The notes below the pieces were generated by a model. That model was given only the letters and a program-made list of their open reading frames with translations, was not told where the DNA came from and made no database searches. A DNA stretch of 64,000 nucleotides, taken from the NCBI GenBank assembly GCA_947626575.1, contig CANQSR010000002.1, positions 1 through 64,000 of the forward strand. The letters run 5' to 3'. Within the stretch, counting starts at the first letter, position 1; every line of letters begins with the position of its first letter. Below are positions 46,814-55,649 of this stretch, in pieces. The DNA comes from an uncultured Clostridia bacterium (lineage in GTDB: Bacteria; Bacillota; Clostridia; Christensenellales; Borkfalkiaceae). Made by a program: the position numbers and the translations under genes.

Positions 46814-48625
46814 TTACATTGTTTTCAAATATTTCCCGATGAAAAGCGAACTGACCGAAGTGAACCGTTCGAGTTCTTCTGGCTTTAAGGGGCGGTAGTT
46901 CATGAGCGCGAGCAGCCAGATATATTCCGCCGCGACTTTTCTCTCTTCCTCGCCCGCCTGCTTCAAAGCCTGCACGCACCCGCACGCCGTATTGACGACG
47001 AGCGTCATATCTTCGGGGGACTGCCCCATATCGTAGAAGCTGTTCATCTCGGACATTCTGCGCATGAACTCGGAGACGTTGATAATGGCGGGGACGGCCG
47101 TATTTTTGAGCTTTTCCGTCTTGACCTTCACGCCGCGCTCCTTCAAGAAGCCTTCGAAAATGGCGGCGACGTCGCTATCCTCCCCCGCCTCCTCCTTGAT
47201 CTCGCCGGCGACGTCGGCATCGATGCGCATGAAGCGCACGCGGTAAGGATTCTTGTACTCGATATAACTGATGAAGTGCGGGTCGATATAGGTATCGCAG
47301 AGGATGGCGTCCAGCCCCGCTTCCTTGAACATCGAGATATACTGCGCCTGTTTATCCACGTCGGAGACGTAATAGGCAGTCTTGGGTTCGGTTTTCTCTT
47401 TGTCCTCTTCCTTGGGTTCCTCGCCGAAATAACTTTCGAGCGGGCGGTACTCCCCTGCGAGATTCTTATAGATGATGATGGAGGAGACCTTTTTATAGAA
47501 CGCCTCGTCCTTGATGGCGCCGAACTTCACGAACGTGGCAAGGTCGGGCCAGCAGGCTTCGTATTTTTCACGGTCGTTTTTATAGAGCGCGTTCAGCTTA
47601 TCCGCGACCTTCTTGACGATGTGGCCCGCGATCTTCTGCACCTGCTTATCGTTTTGCAGGAAGGACCGCGAAACGTTGAGCGGGATATCGGGGCAGTCGA
47701 TGACGCCGTTCAGAAGCATCAGAAATTCGGGGATCACTTCCTTGATGTTGTCGGCAACATACACCTGGTTGCAGTATAATTTGACTTGCCCGCGTTCGAG
47801 TTCCACCTTTTTGCGTACTTTGGGGAAGTAGAGGATGCCCTTCAAGCGGAAGGGATACTCCATATTCAGATGGATCCAAAAGAGCGGCTCGCTGTAATCG
47901 CGGAAGGTATCGCGGTAAAAGGTCTTGTATTCCTCATCCGTGCAGTCCTTCGGCTGTTTGGTATAGAGCGGCGCCGTCGTGTTGACGGGCTTATCCTCTT
48001 CACTCCCCTTGGGATCCAGATAGATCTCATAGGGCATGAACGAACAATATTTTTCGAGAAGGCCGCGCACTGTGCTTTCCTTGGAGAACTCCTTCTCCTC
48101 CTTCGCAAGGTGCATCACGATTTTCGTCCCGCGCGTCTCTTTGTCGCAGTCGCCGATGGTGTAAGTACTCTCGCCGTCCGATTCCCAATGCACGCCCGCG
48201 GCGCCCGCCTGATAGGACTTCGTAAAGATCTCGATGCGCTCCGAGACCATGTAAGCAGAATAGAAACCGAGGCCGAAATGCCCGATGATCCCCTCTCCGC
48301 CCGCTTTTTCATATTTTTCGAGGAAGTCGGCCGCCCCCGAAAAGGCGATGCGGGTGATGTATTTTTCCACCTCTTCTTCGGTCATGCCGATGCCGTTATC
48401 CTCAACGGTGAGCGTATTCTCCTTTTCATCTGCCGTGACGGTGATGCGGTAGGCGCCGTCCCCCTCCGCCTCGCCCATCGAGACGAGTTTCGCGTGCTTG
48501 GTGATGGCGTCCGACGCATTGGCCACGATCTCGCGGAGAAAAATATCCTTCTCGGAATACAGCCACTTTTTAATGATCGGCATCATGTTTTCACTTGAAA
48601 TGCTGATATTGCCCTGCCTTTCCAT
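46814..48625 (-). CDS. htpG: Chaperone HtpG (Hsp90)
   Basis: A 603-residue Hsp90. N-terminal GHKL ATPase: LREIVANASDAITKH, TLTVEDNGIGMT, GHFGLGFYSAYMV and GTKIVMHL. Middle domain IPLNVSRSFLQNDKQVQKI with the catalytic Arg loop. C-terminal dimerisation domain present; overall length is slightly short of the usual 620-630. AAGGAG precedes ATG. Monocistronic between cspA and ispH-rpsA. Confidence 0.97.
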   Translation of the reverse strand: MERQGNISISSENMMPIIKKWLYSEKDIFLREIVANASDAITKHAKLVSMGEAEGDGAYRITVTADEKENTLTVEDNGIGMTEEEVEKYITRIAFSGAADFLEKYEKAGGEGIIGHFGLGFYSAYMVSERIEIFTKSYQAGAAGVHWESDGESTYTIGDCDKETRGTKIVMHLAKEEKEFSKESTVRGLLEKYCSFMPYEIYLDPKGSEEDKPVNTTAPLYTKQPKDCTDEEYKTFYRDTFRDYSEPLFWIHLNMEYPFRLKGILYFPKVRKKVELERGQVKLYCNQVYVADNIKEVIPEFLMLLNGVIDCPDIPLNVSRSFLQNDKQVQKIAGHIVKKVADKLNALYKNDREKYEACWPDLATFVKFGAIKDEAFYKKVSSIIIYKNLAGEYRPLESYFGEEPKEEDKEKTEPKTAYYVSDVDKQAQYISMFKEAGLDAILCDTYIDPHFISYIEYKNPYRVRFMRIDADVAGEIKEEAGEDSDVAAIFEGFLKERGVKVKTEKLKNTAVPAIINVSEFMRRMSEMNSFYDMGQSPEDMTLVVNTACGCVQALKQAGEEERKVAAEYIWLLALMNYRPLKPEELERFTSVSSLFIGKYLKTM

Positions 48626-48723
48626 ATGTATATCTCCTTTTTGCTTTCCTTTATATATACCCGCCCCGCGGAAAAGAAAAACGCGCGGAAGGGATTTCGC
48701 GGAAATTTTTTCCGCAAGAGAAA

Positions 48724-48745
48724 GGGCGGGTCCTGCGGCCCGCCC
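48724..48745 (-). terminator. Terminator of the cmk-plsC-ispH/rpsA operon
   Basis: GGGCGGG (48724-48730) / CCCGCCC (48739-48745), followed on the minus strand by TTTCTCTT. It lies just after the ispH-rpsA stop codon. Confidence 0.75.
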
Positions 48746-48761
48746 GTTTTCTTTTCAAGAA

Positions 48762-50981
48762 TTATTTGTTTTCGTCGTTTTTGAGAAGCTCGGAGATGGA
48801 AGCGCCGAAGTCGCCGCCCTCCGTCCATTCTCTGTACTCATCCTCTTCCACGTACGACTGCGCGGTGCGGCGGCTCTTCTTGCCTCCGCGTTCCCTTCTG
48901 CCGCCGGCGGGCTGCTGATCCTCGCGCTCAGGGCGGGGTTCAAACTCCGGACGGGGTTGAAGCGCCTTGATGGAGAGCGTGATCTTTCTCTCCGCGGGAT
49001 TGAACCCGATGATCTTCGCATCGACTTCTTCTCCGATGGTCAGCGCGGAAGTGGGATTTTCAAGCCACTCGTGGGTGATCTGCGAAACATGGACGAGACC
49101 GTCGATGCCGCGCTCCACTTCGACGAATGCACCGAAGGGAACGATCCTCACGACGCGGCCGTGGACGATATCGCCCTCGGCATATTTCTCGGCGGCGAGA
49201 TCCCAAGGCTGGGGCTGCAACTGCTTGTAGCCGATGGAGACCTTCTTGTTCTCGCGGTCGATCTTCAAGATCTGGAACTGATAGCGCTTGCCTATTTCAA
49301 GGACGTCGGTCACTTCTTTCACGCCCGTCCAGCTCAGATCGGAAATGTGCGCAAGGCAATCGAACCCGTTGACGGAGACGAAGGCGCCGAAACTCGTGAC
49401 GCGCTCCACCTTGCCCTCAACGATGTCGCCGACCTGGATGGAGGAGAAGAAGCTCTCTTCCTTGGCCGCCTTCGCGGCTTCGCGGGCGACTTTCTCCTCT
49501 TCGAGAACGACGCGCTGGGAGGCGATGATCTCCTTTCTGCGCTCCTTGCGGATCTCGATCAGGCGGAGACGCAGGGTCTTGCCCTTATATTTTTCGAGGT
49601 CGGATACGTAACCGATCCGAATCTCTCTTCTGGGAACGAAGACGGGATAGGTGCCGAGTTCGGCGGTGAGGCCGCCCTTGTTGGTACCCGTGCAGACCAC
49701 CGAGAACTCCTTGCCGGCTTCGATATCGGCGAGCATGGCTTCCTCTTCCTTCAATTTCTTGACGAGCTTCTGGGAGAGCTGGGTGGGCTTCACGCCGACG
49801 ACCATGACTTCGATCTCTTCCCCGTTTTTCGCCTTTTCTTCATATGCTTCGCGGCTGTACTCTTCGCAATCGAGTTCCGTCTTGGGGATCCTGTTTTCGA
49901 GTTTCCCCGATCCGGAGACGAAGATCTCTTCATCGGTAGCGGAGACGATGCGGACCTTGATGATCTGGCCCTTCTTATAGCGCTCCTCCTTATCGATGTC
50001 GTCCATGATTTTTTCCATGGCCGACTTGGGCGCTTCGGACTCCGCCGCACTCTCAGTTGCCGGAGCAACTTCTTCCGCTTTGACTTCTTCCACGGGCGCT
50101 TCGGGCGCGACTTCGGCATTCGCCGTTTCGGGAATAGTCTCTTGTACTTCCGCGTTGTTTTCTGCCATCTTGAAAAGAACCTCCTGGGTCAGCCATTCGG
50201 GAGTACTCGCTCCCGCGATCACGCCGACTCTCTCAAAATTTTTCAATTTTTCATATTCGAATGCCTCCGCCCTCGCCACCGTAAAGACGGGTCTATCGAG
50301 AGCTTTGGCAATTTCGCCGAGACGCTTCGTGTTGCCGCTGTTCGCACCCCCGATCACGACGACGGCGTCGCACGACGCGGCAATACGGGCAGCTTCCTGC
50401 TGCCTCTTGACAGTAGTATAACAAATTGTCGGAAAAATAACAAGTGTTTTCGGGGTAACTTTTTTAAGATTTTCCGCAATTTTGCAAAAATATTGCCTTG
50501 AAAGGGTGGTTTGGGCCACCAAAGCAACATCTTTTCCCGCCGCGAAGGAGAAATCTTCATCGGGACCGCCCACGACGCGCACCTCGCCGGGGCAACAGCC
50601 GACGAGTCCTTTCACTTCGGGATGCTCGCGGCTGCCCGCAATGACGACGAGCCGCGACTTCCCCTCCCTGCGCACGATATCCTGCGTGCGGCGCACGAAC
50701 GGGCAAGTGCAGTCGACGATGTGCAGGCCGCGTGCGCGGCAACGGGCCATGACGTCCTCCCCCACGCCGTGGGAACGGATGAGGACGGTCGCCCCTTGGG
50801 GGATCTCCTCAGGCTCTTCCGCCGTGACGATGCCGCGTGCGGCGATCTGCTCGTTCACCGTTTCGTTGTGGATGAGTTCGCCGAGGAGATAGGTATTGGC
50901 GGGATCGAGCGAAAACGCGGTATCGACGGCCGCCTTCACGCCCGCACAGAAACCGCGGCCGCTTGCTACGATCACTTTCAT
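48762..50981 (-). CDS. ispH-rpsA: IspH-S1 fusion (HMBPP reductase / ribosomal protein S1)
   Basis: A 739-residue fusion known from Clostridia. Residues 1-275 are IspH, the last MEP-pathway enzyme: Fe-S ligands Cys12 (GFCAGV), Cys93 (CTCPFV) and Cys187 (TICYTT), Glu122 in HPEVKG, and NSGNTKRL. Residues 275-335 are an Ala/Glu-rich linker, followed by four S1 OB-folds; the third and fourth are best conserved (DIVEGKVERVTSFGAFV; DIVHGRVVRIVPFGAFVEV). Internal Met272 has AGGAGG 11 nt upstream and a promoter-like sequence lies further up, so the S1 part may also be made alone. Starts in an overlap with plsC. Confidence 0.95.
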   Translation of the reverse strand: MKVIVASGRGFCAGVKAAVDTAFSLDPANTYLLGELIHNETVNEQIAARGIVTAEEPEEIPQGATVLIRSHGVGEDVMARCRARGLHIVDCTCPFVRRTQDIVRREGKSRLVVIAGSREHPEVKGLVGCCPGEVRVVGGPDEDFSFAAGKDVALVAQTTLSRQYFCKIAENLKKVTPKTLVIFPTICYTTVKRQQEAARIAASCDAVVVIGGANSGNTKRLGEIAKALDRPVFTVARAEAFEYEKLKNFERVGVIAGASTPEWLTQEVLFKMAENNAEVQETIPETANAEVAPEAPVEEVKAEEVAPATESAAESEAPKSAMEKIMDDIDKEERYKKGQIIKVRIVSATDEEIFVSGSGKLENRIPKTELDCEEYSREAYEEKAKNGEEIEVMVVGVKPTQLSQKLVKKLKEEEAMLADIEAGKEFSVVCTGTNKGGLTAELGTYPVFVPRREIRIGYVSDLEKYKGKTLRLRLIEIRKERRKEIIASQRVVLEEEKVAREAAKAAKEESFFSSIQVGDIVEGKVERVTSFGAFVSVNGFDCLAHISDLSWTGVKEVTDVLEIGKRYQFQILKIDRENKKVSIGYKQLQPQPWDLAAEKYAEGDIVHGRVVRIVPFGAFVEVERGIDGLVHVSQITHEWLENPTSALTIGEEVDAKIIGFNPAERKITLSIKALQPRPEFEPRPEREDQQPAGGRRERGGKKSRRTAQSYVEEDEYREWTEGGDFGASISELLKNDENK
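50415..50443 (-). promoter_or_regulatory. Promoter-like sequence inside ispH
   Basis: Minus-strand TTGTTA (50438-50443), 17 nt, TATACT (50415-50420), in an unusually AT-rich segment of the IspH coding region. It lies about 240 nt before the internal AGGAGG-ATG (50168) that could start a free S1 protein. Confidence 0.35.
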
Positions 50982-51784
50982 GCTTTGTTCTTTTTGCGCT
51001 TCCCGCGCGAAGCGCGGAACTCCGCGCGCATGTCATAGAGCTTTTGGCGGAGTTTTTCATCGGCCTCTTCATAGTCCGAAGGCGTGAGCTTGCGGCCGTA
51101 ATACTCGGAAAGTTCGAAGGGTTCGCCGAATACCACGTGGGTGATATGAAAGAGGTGCGGCCTGTTGCAGATGACGAAGGGTACGATGGGCGAACGCGTC
51201 TTGATGGCGAGCAGCGCCGCCCCGCCGTGGAAGGGAAGAAAGTCGTCGCCGCCCGTCTTGTTGCGCGTACCTTCGGGGAAAAGGCTGAGTTTTTCGCCGT
51301 TTTTCAGGACTTTGATGGACTCCATGACGGTGCGCACGTCCGCGCCGTCGCGCATGGCCCCGATCGCCCCCATGCGGCTTCCCCAATAGCTTAAAACGGG
51401 AGCTTCGAGAATAGACTGCTTCGCGAGATAGTGGATACCCTCCCGCGTCGTGCGGGCGGGATAAAAGATATCATAGATACAGTAATGGTTGCCGAAATAG
51501 ATACAGGCGCCCTTGCCCACTTTCGTATGCCCGTGTAATTTATACGGATAGAAGATGAAGTGGACGGGATAGAGCAAAAAGCGCAGAAAATTCATGAAGC
51601 GGTTGATATGATACCCCTTCTTGTTGGCGGGGATGAGCCGCACGTGCTGATTGCGCGCGGCGCGCTTTTGGCGCACTTTTTCCTTCCGCAGGGCCTTTTT
51701 TTCGGCGTGGGAGAGCTTTTTTTCTGCCCCGCCCGCCTTATCCGCCTCTTGCTCAGGCACAGCTTTTTGACCGTTCTCTTCCAT
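50978..51784 (-). CDS. plsC: 1-acyl-sn-glycerol-3-phosphate acyltransferase
   Basis: A 268-residue membrane-associated acyltransferase making phosphatidic acid. Motif I NHYCIYD (HX4D) and motif III FPEGTRNKTG; a hydrophobic helix MNFLRFLLYPVHFIFYPY precedes the catalytic domain. The first 55 residues are a highly charged Lys/Glu/Ala segment, a non-standard N-terminal extension. Lies between cmk and ispH, a common Clostridia order, with 1-4 nt overlaps on both sides. Confidence 0.9.
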   Translation of the reverse strand: MEENGQKAVPEQEADKAGGAEKKLSHAEKKALRKEKVRQKRAARNQHVRLIPANKKGYHINRFMNFLRFLLYPVHFIFYPYKLHGHTKVGKGACIYFGNHYCIYDIFYPARTTREGIHYLAKQSILEAPVLSYWGSRMGAIGAMRDGADVRTVMESIKVLKNGEKLSLFPEGTRNKTGGDDFLPFHGGAALLAIKTRSPIVPFVICNRPHLFHITHVVFGEPFELSEYYGRKLTPSDYEEADEKLRQKLYDMRAEFRASRGKRKKNKA

Positions 51785-52791
51785 TATATTTTCTCCTGCA
51801 TCGCACGCTTGATGAATGCGACCGCTTCCTCTATGGTCATATCCGAAGTATCCACGAGAACGGCGTCCTCCGCCATTCTGAGCGGCGCCACGGCGCGGGT
51901 GGAATCCTGTTCGTCGCGGCGCAGGATCTCTTCCTTCAATTCGTTGAGATCCACGGTCTCACCCTTTGCCGCAAGCTCGTCAAAGCGGCGTTGGGCGCGG
52001 ATCTCAGGCCTTGCGGTGAGGAAAAATTTGAAGTCGGCGTCTGGCAGAACAAAGGTGCCGATGTCCCGCCCGTCGAGGACGCAACTCATGCGCCCCGCGA
52101 TCTCACGCTGCTTTTCCATCATGTGCATCCGCACGCTCGGATGCTTGGAGATGGCAGACGCGGCCATGGAGACATCGTTCCTGCGGATCTCCTCGGAGAC
52201 GTCGCGCCCGCCGAGAAGCGTCCTCTGGACGCCGTCCGTATAGACGACTTCCAGCTTGACGCCGCGCATCAGGTCGGCCACGGCGATCTCATCGGAAACA
52301 TCTACCCCCGCTTGGAGCGCGGCGAGCGCGCAGGCGCGGTACATCGCCCCCGTATCGAGGTGCAAAATATGGTAATCGCGCGCGAGAAGTTTGGCCACGG
52401 TGGATTTCCCGCTCCCGGCGGGTCCGTCGATGGCGATATTGTAGACGGACGCAACGTCCCTGCGGAGTACTTTCGCCCCGCGCAGGTAGACGTGGTGCGG
52501 CGTCATGTCCTTTTCGACAAAGAGCATGGCGCGGATGCAGAGCGGAAGCCCGCCTTCGATATCCGGCTCCTGCGCCGAGAAGAGCGAACAGCTCTCGAAC
52601 CCGGCTTCGCGCGCGGCCTTGGCGGGATAGTATGCGTGGATATCCGACGTCGAGGAAAAGACGATGCTCATGATCTCGTCGCGCAGAAGCAGGTTCCTGT
52701 TCTCGATCTGCTCCAACAGCTCTTTGACCGCCTGGCGGATCTCCTCTTTCTCGTCATGCGCGATGGTCGTCGCGCCGCGGATAACTACCAT
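51784..52791 (-). CDS. aroH-cmk: Chorismate mutase (AroH)-cytidylate kinase fusion
   Basis: A 335-residue fusion. Residues 1-112 align with AroH-type chorismate mutase: IRGATTIAHDEKEEI, HAYYPAKAARE, AQEPDIEGGLPLCIRAML and HHVYLRGAKVLRRD. By alignment with B. subtilis AroH the active-site Arg (5, 61, 87), Glu75 and Tyr102 are kept; Cys75 of that enzyme is Ser72 here. Residues 117-335 are CMP kinase: AIDGPAGSGKSTVAKLLA, HLDTGAMYRA, LDGRDIGTFVLPDADFKFFLTA and RDEQDSTRAVAPL. ATG 52791 follows GGGAGGTG. One continuous frame with a 5-residue junction. Confidence 0.93.
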   Translation of the reverse strand: MVVIRGATTIAHDEKEEIRQAVKELLEQIENRNLLLRDEIMSIVFSSTSDIHAYYPAKAAREAGFESCSLFSAQEPDIEGGLPLCIRAMLFVEKDMTPHHVYLRGAKVLRRDVASVYNIAIDGPAGSGKSTVAKLLARDYHILHLDTGAMYRACALAALQAGVDVSDEIAVADLMRGVKLEVVYTDGVQRTLLGGRDVSEEIRRNDVSMAASAISKHPSVRMHMMEKQREIAGRMSCVLDGRDIGTFVLPDADFKFFLTARPEIRAQRRFDELAAKGETVDLNELKEEILRRDEQDSTRAVAPLRMAEDAVLVDTSDMTIEEAVAFIKRAMQEKI

Positions 52792-52818
52792 TGTTTCACC
52801 TCCCGTTTCCCATCCTAT

Positions 52819-52848
52819 ATTATAACGCGCCGAAGGGACCGTTGTCAA
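52819..52848 (-). promoter_or_regulatory. Promoter of the aroH/cmk-plsC-ispH/rpsA operon
   Basis: Minus-strand TTGACA (52843-52848), 18 nt, TATAAT (52819-52824); leader about 20 nt with a good Shine-Dalgarno. Confidence 0.85.
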
Positions 52849-52878
52849 CATTTTGCGCGGAAATCAAGTATTTACGGC

Positions 52879-52901
52879 AATAGTATGTCTCGCATAATAC
52901 T
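52879..52901 (-). repeat. Family A repeat, copy 9 (intergenic)
   Basis: Minus strand AAGTATTATGCGAGACATAC with flank TTTTGC, closely matching copy 3 beyond the core. It lies between the aroH-cmk promoter and the BaiN-like gene end. Confidence 0.85.
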
Positions 52902-52913
52902 TTGCAAAACCGT

Positions 52914-54128
52914 CTATTCTACCCCTTTTCCCGCGAGATAGCCCGTGGAAAAGGCAATTTGCAGGTTAAACCCGCCCGTAAAGGCGTCCGCATCCAACAC
53001 TTCCCCCGCGAAGAACAATCCGCGCACGATCTTCGACTGCATCGTCTTAGGGTCGACTTCTTTTAGGTCCACCCCGCCCGAAGTAATCACGGCCTCCTCG
53101 AAGCCGCGCAATTTTTTCAGTTTCAGCGGGAAGGCTTTGAGCGCGGCGATGAGCCGCATGCGCTCCTCCTGCGTGACGGCGTTGGCCTGCTTTTCGGCAC
53201 GGATCCCCGCGGCCCGCAAGACGAGCATGGCGAGCTGTGCGGGCAGAAGTCCCCGCATGACGTTCTTCATCTGCTCGTTGGCGCGCTCCGAAAAATCTCT
53301 CAGCAGCCGCTCGCCGAGCTTCTTCTCATCGAGGGCGGGCTTAAAGTCCAACGTGCAGACGGTTTGTTGCGGCGTATCCCGCGATAAAAGCGCGGAAAGC
53401 GTCAGAATGAGCGGCCCCGAAACGCCGTAATGCGTAAACAGGAGTTCGCCCTGTTCGCTGAAAAGGAGCTTTCCGCCCCGTTTTGCGGTCAGCACGCAGT
53501 TCTTGACGGAGATGCCCTGCGCCGCGGAGACGCCCTCCGCCTCGATGCCCACGAGCGAAGGCGTGCACGGGGTGAGCGTGTGGCCGAGCGCGGCCGCAAA
53601 GCGGTAGCCGTCCCCCGTCGAACCCGTCGAGGGATAGGAAAGCCCGCCCGTCGCGAGAACGACGTTGTCCGCGGGTAAAAATTCCGTCTCCGTCCGCACG
53701 CCCTGCACCCTTCCGCCCTCCGCGGCGATCTCCGTCACGGCGGTATTCAGGCGAAAACTTACGCCGCTTGCGCGGCACGCGCGTTCCAGCGTCTTTGTCA
53801 CGTCGCTCGCATGGTCGGAGACGGGAAACACGCGGCTGCCCCGCTCCACTTTGAGCGCGAGGCCGTGTTCCTCAAAGAAGCGCATGGTCTCGGCGGGCGG
53901 GAAACGGTAAATAGCGCCCGTCAGAAATTTCCCTCCGCGGACGACGTTTTGCAGAAATTCATCGGGCGGGCAGTCATTGGTGAGGTTGCACCGTCCCTTG
54001 CCCGTGATGTAGATCTTCTTGCCGAGTTTTTCGTTTTTTTCGAGCAAGAGGACTTCATGCCCGCCGCTTGCGGCGGCGTATGCCGCCATCAGCCCTGCGG
54101 CTCCCCCGCCGATAATGATCTTACGCAT
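52914..54128 (-). CDS. BaiN/HI0933-type FAD-dependent oxidoreductase
   Basis: A 404-residue flavoprotein. N-terminal Rossmann GGGAAGLMAAYAAASGGHEVLLLEKNEKLGKKIYITGKGRCNLTN is the family signature; NVVLATGGLSYPSTGSTGDGY follows, and the C-terminal VITSGGVDLKEVDPKTMQSK...GLFFAGEVLDADAFTGGFNLQIAFSTG closes the FAD site. The family includes bile-acid BaiN but its general role is unclear. ATG 54128 lacks an obvious Shine-Dalgarno; a hairpin (54144-54188) precedes it. Next to, but probably not in, the decarboxylase operon. Confidence 0.93.
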   Translation of the reverse strand: MRKIIIGGGAAGLMAAYAAASGGHEVLLLEKNEKLGKKIYITGKGRCNLTNDCPPDEFLQNVVRGGKFLTGAIYRFPPAETMRFFEEHGLALKVERGSRVFPVSDHASDVTKTLERACRASGVSFRLNTAVTEIAAEGGRVQGVRTETEFLPADNVVLATGGLSYPSTGSTGDGYRFAAALGHTLTPCTPSLVGIEAEGVSAAQGISVKNCVLTAKRGGKLLFSEQGELLFTHYGVSGPLILTLSALLSRDTPQQTVCTLDFKPALDEKKLGERLLRDFSERANEQMKNVMRGLLPAQLAMLVLRAAGIRAEKQANAVTQEERMRLIAALKAFPLKLKKLRGFEEAVITSGGVDLKEVDPKTMQSKIVRGLFFAGEVLDADAFTGGFNLQIAFSTGYLAGKGVE

Positions 54129-54143
54129 AATCAACACACAATG

Positions 54144-54188
54144 ACACCCCGCCATGCCGTACTTTACGTCTCGGTGCGGGCGGGGTGT
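54144..54188. terminator. Hairpin after the decarboxylase operon
   Basis: ACACCCCGCC (54144-54153) and GGCGGGGTGT (54179-54188), perfect 10-bp arms, 25-nt loop, directly after the carboxyltransferase stop. No T-run, so termination is uncertain. Confidence 0.5.
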
Positions 54189-54200
54189 TCCAATCACGCT

Positions 54201-55634
54201 TTATACGGGGTAGACGCCCGTCTTTGCAAGGTCTGCGTCAACGCCCTCGTTTTTCGCCTTTCTCCACTTGAAAAAGTTTTCGGCGACTTCGGGGAAGGAG
54301 GCATACGAAAGCACGTCCTCCTCCTGTGTATAATACCCTTTTCCGATGAGTTCGGCTTTGAGCTTTTCGTATTCGGGGGCAAGGTCATCGGCGGGGCGGT
54401 ATGTGATGCGCTTTTCGCCTTTCAGGATCTTCTCCGCAACTTCCTCGTTGATGGGCATGGGTACGCGCCCGTACTTGCCCGCGAAGAGATCGCGCGTCTC
54501 CTTTGTGACCATCTTGTACCGTTCGCCCATGACGACGTTCATCACGGCCTGCGTGCCGACGATCTGCGAGGAGGGCGTGACGAGCGGCGGATAGCCGCAA
54601 TCCCTGCGGACATTGGGGACTTCGGCAAGCACTTCCATGAGTTTATCCTCTTTGCCCGCCTTTTTGAGCTGGTTCATGAGGTTGGAGAGCATGCCGCCGG
54701 GGACCTGATAGATGAGCGTGTTGACGTCCACCTGCCGCACTTTGGGGTTGAGCGACCCCTCTTTTTCGAGTTCCGCCGCAACTTTCTTGAAATGGTTGAC
54801 GATGGGAATGAGCTTTTCGAGGTCTATGCCCGTATCATACTCCGTGCCTTTGAGCGTTGCGACGAGCGGTTCGGTGGCGGGCTGGGAAGTTCCGTTGCCG
54901 AGGGGCGAGAGCGCGGTATCCACGATATCCACCCCCGCGCGGATGGCCATGAGGTTGACCATATCGCCCGTTCCCGTGGTGTTGTGCGTGTGCAGATGGA
55001 TCTTGGTCTCAGGGCGGAGCGCCGCTCTCAACGCCTTCACGAGTTCGTAAGCATCGAAGGGAAGGAGCAGGTTCGCCATATCCTTGATACAGATGTTGTC
55101 CGCGCCCATGCTCTCATACGTCTTGGCGAGGTTGACGAAATAATCCATCGTATAGACAGGCCCCGACGTATAGGAAATAGCCGCCTCGCAGATGCCGCGC
55201 TTGGGATCGGTGGCGCGGAGCTGACCGCCGTACTTCTTGATGGCCTTCATCGAGGCTTCGAGATTGCGCGGGTCGTTGAGCGCATCGAACACGCGGATGA
55301 CGCCGACGCCGTTTTCAAAGCATTTCTCGACGAGCTTATCTACAAGGTCGTCCGCATAGTTGCGGTAGCCGAGAAGGTTCTGCCCCCTTAGAAGCATCTG
55401 GATGGGCGTCTTTTTGAGATACTTGCGCAACGTTCTGAGGCGCTCCCACGGGTCCTCGTTCAAAAAGCGCATACACGTATCGAAGGTCGCGCCGCCCCAT
55501 CCTTCGAGGGAGTAGTAGCCGATCTCGTCAAGCTGTCCGAGGACGGGGAGCATCTGTTCCGTGCGCATGCGCGTTGCCGCGTGCGATTGGTGCGCATCGC
55601 GCAAAATGGTATCCATGATCAAAACTTTTGCCAT
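54201..55634 (-). CDS. oadA: Oxaloacetate decarboxylase alpha/pyruvate carboxylase B-type carboxyltransferase
   Basis: A 477-residue 5S-type carboxyltransferase acting on oxaloacetate/pyruvate. Signatures: DTILRDAHQSHAATRMRT, LEGWGGATFDTCMRFLNEDPWERLR, MLLRGQNLLGYRNY, CIKDMANLL, HLHTHNTTGTG and DTALSPLGNGTSQPATE (metal-binding His and Lys region present). It stops after the conserved carboxyltransferase domain without a C-terminal biotin domain; the carrier is the separate gene at 57120. Last gene of the five-gene decarboxylase operon. Confidence 0.93.
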   Translation of the reverse strand: MAKVLIMDTILRDAHQSHAATRMRTEQMLPVLGQLDEIGYYSLEGWGGATFDTCMRFLNEDPWERLRTLRKYLKKTPIQMLLRGQNLLGYRNYADDLVDKLVEKCFENGVGVIRVFDALNDPRNLEASMKAIKKYGGQLRATDPKRGICEAAISYTSGPVYTMDYFVNLAKTYESMGADNICIKDMANLLLPFDAYELVKALRAALRPETKIHLHTHNTTGTGDMVNLMAIRAGVDIVDTALSPLGNGTSQPATEPLVATLKGTEYDTGIDLEKLIPIVNHFKKVAAELEKEGSLNPKVRQVDVNTLIYQVPGGMLSNLMNQLKKAGKEDKLMEVLAEVPNVRRDCGYPPLVTPSSQIVGTQAVMNVVMGERYKMVTKETRDLFAGKYGRVPMPINEEVAEKILKGEKRITYRPADDLAPEYEKLKAELIGKGYYTQEEDVLSYASFPEVAENFFKWRKAKNEGVDADLAKTGVYPV

Positions 55635-55649
55635 GATAATTCTCCTTTA

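Noticed and set aside
48498..50501. 667-codon plus-strand open frame opposite ispH-rpsA and htpG start
   Set aside because: Spans two real genes on the other strand, no family motif, no RBS.
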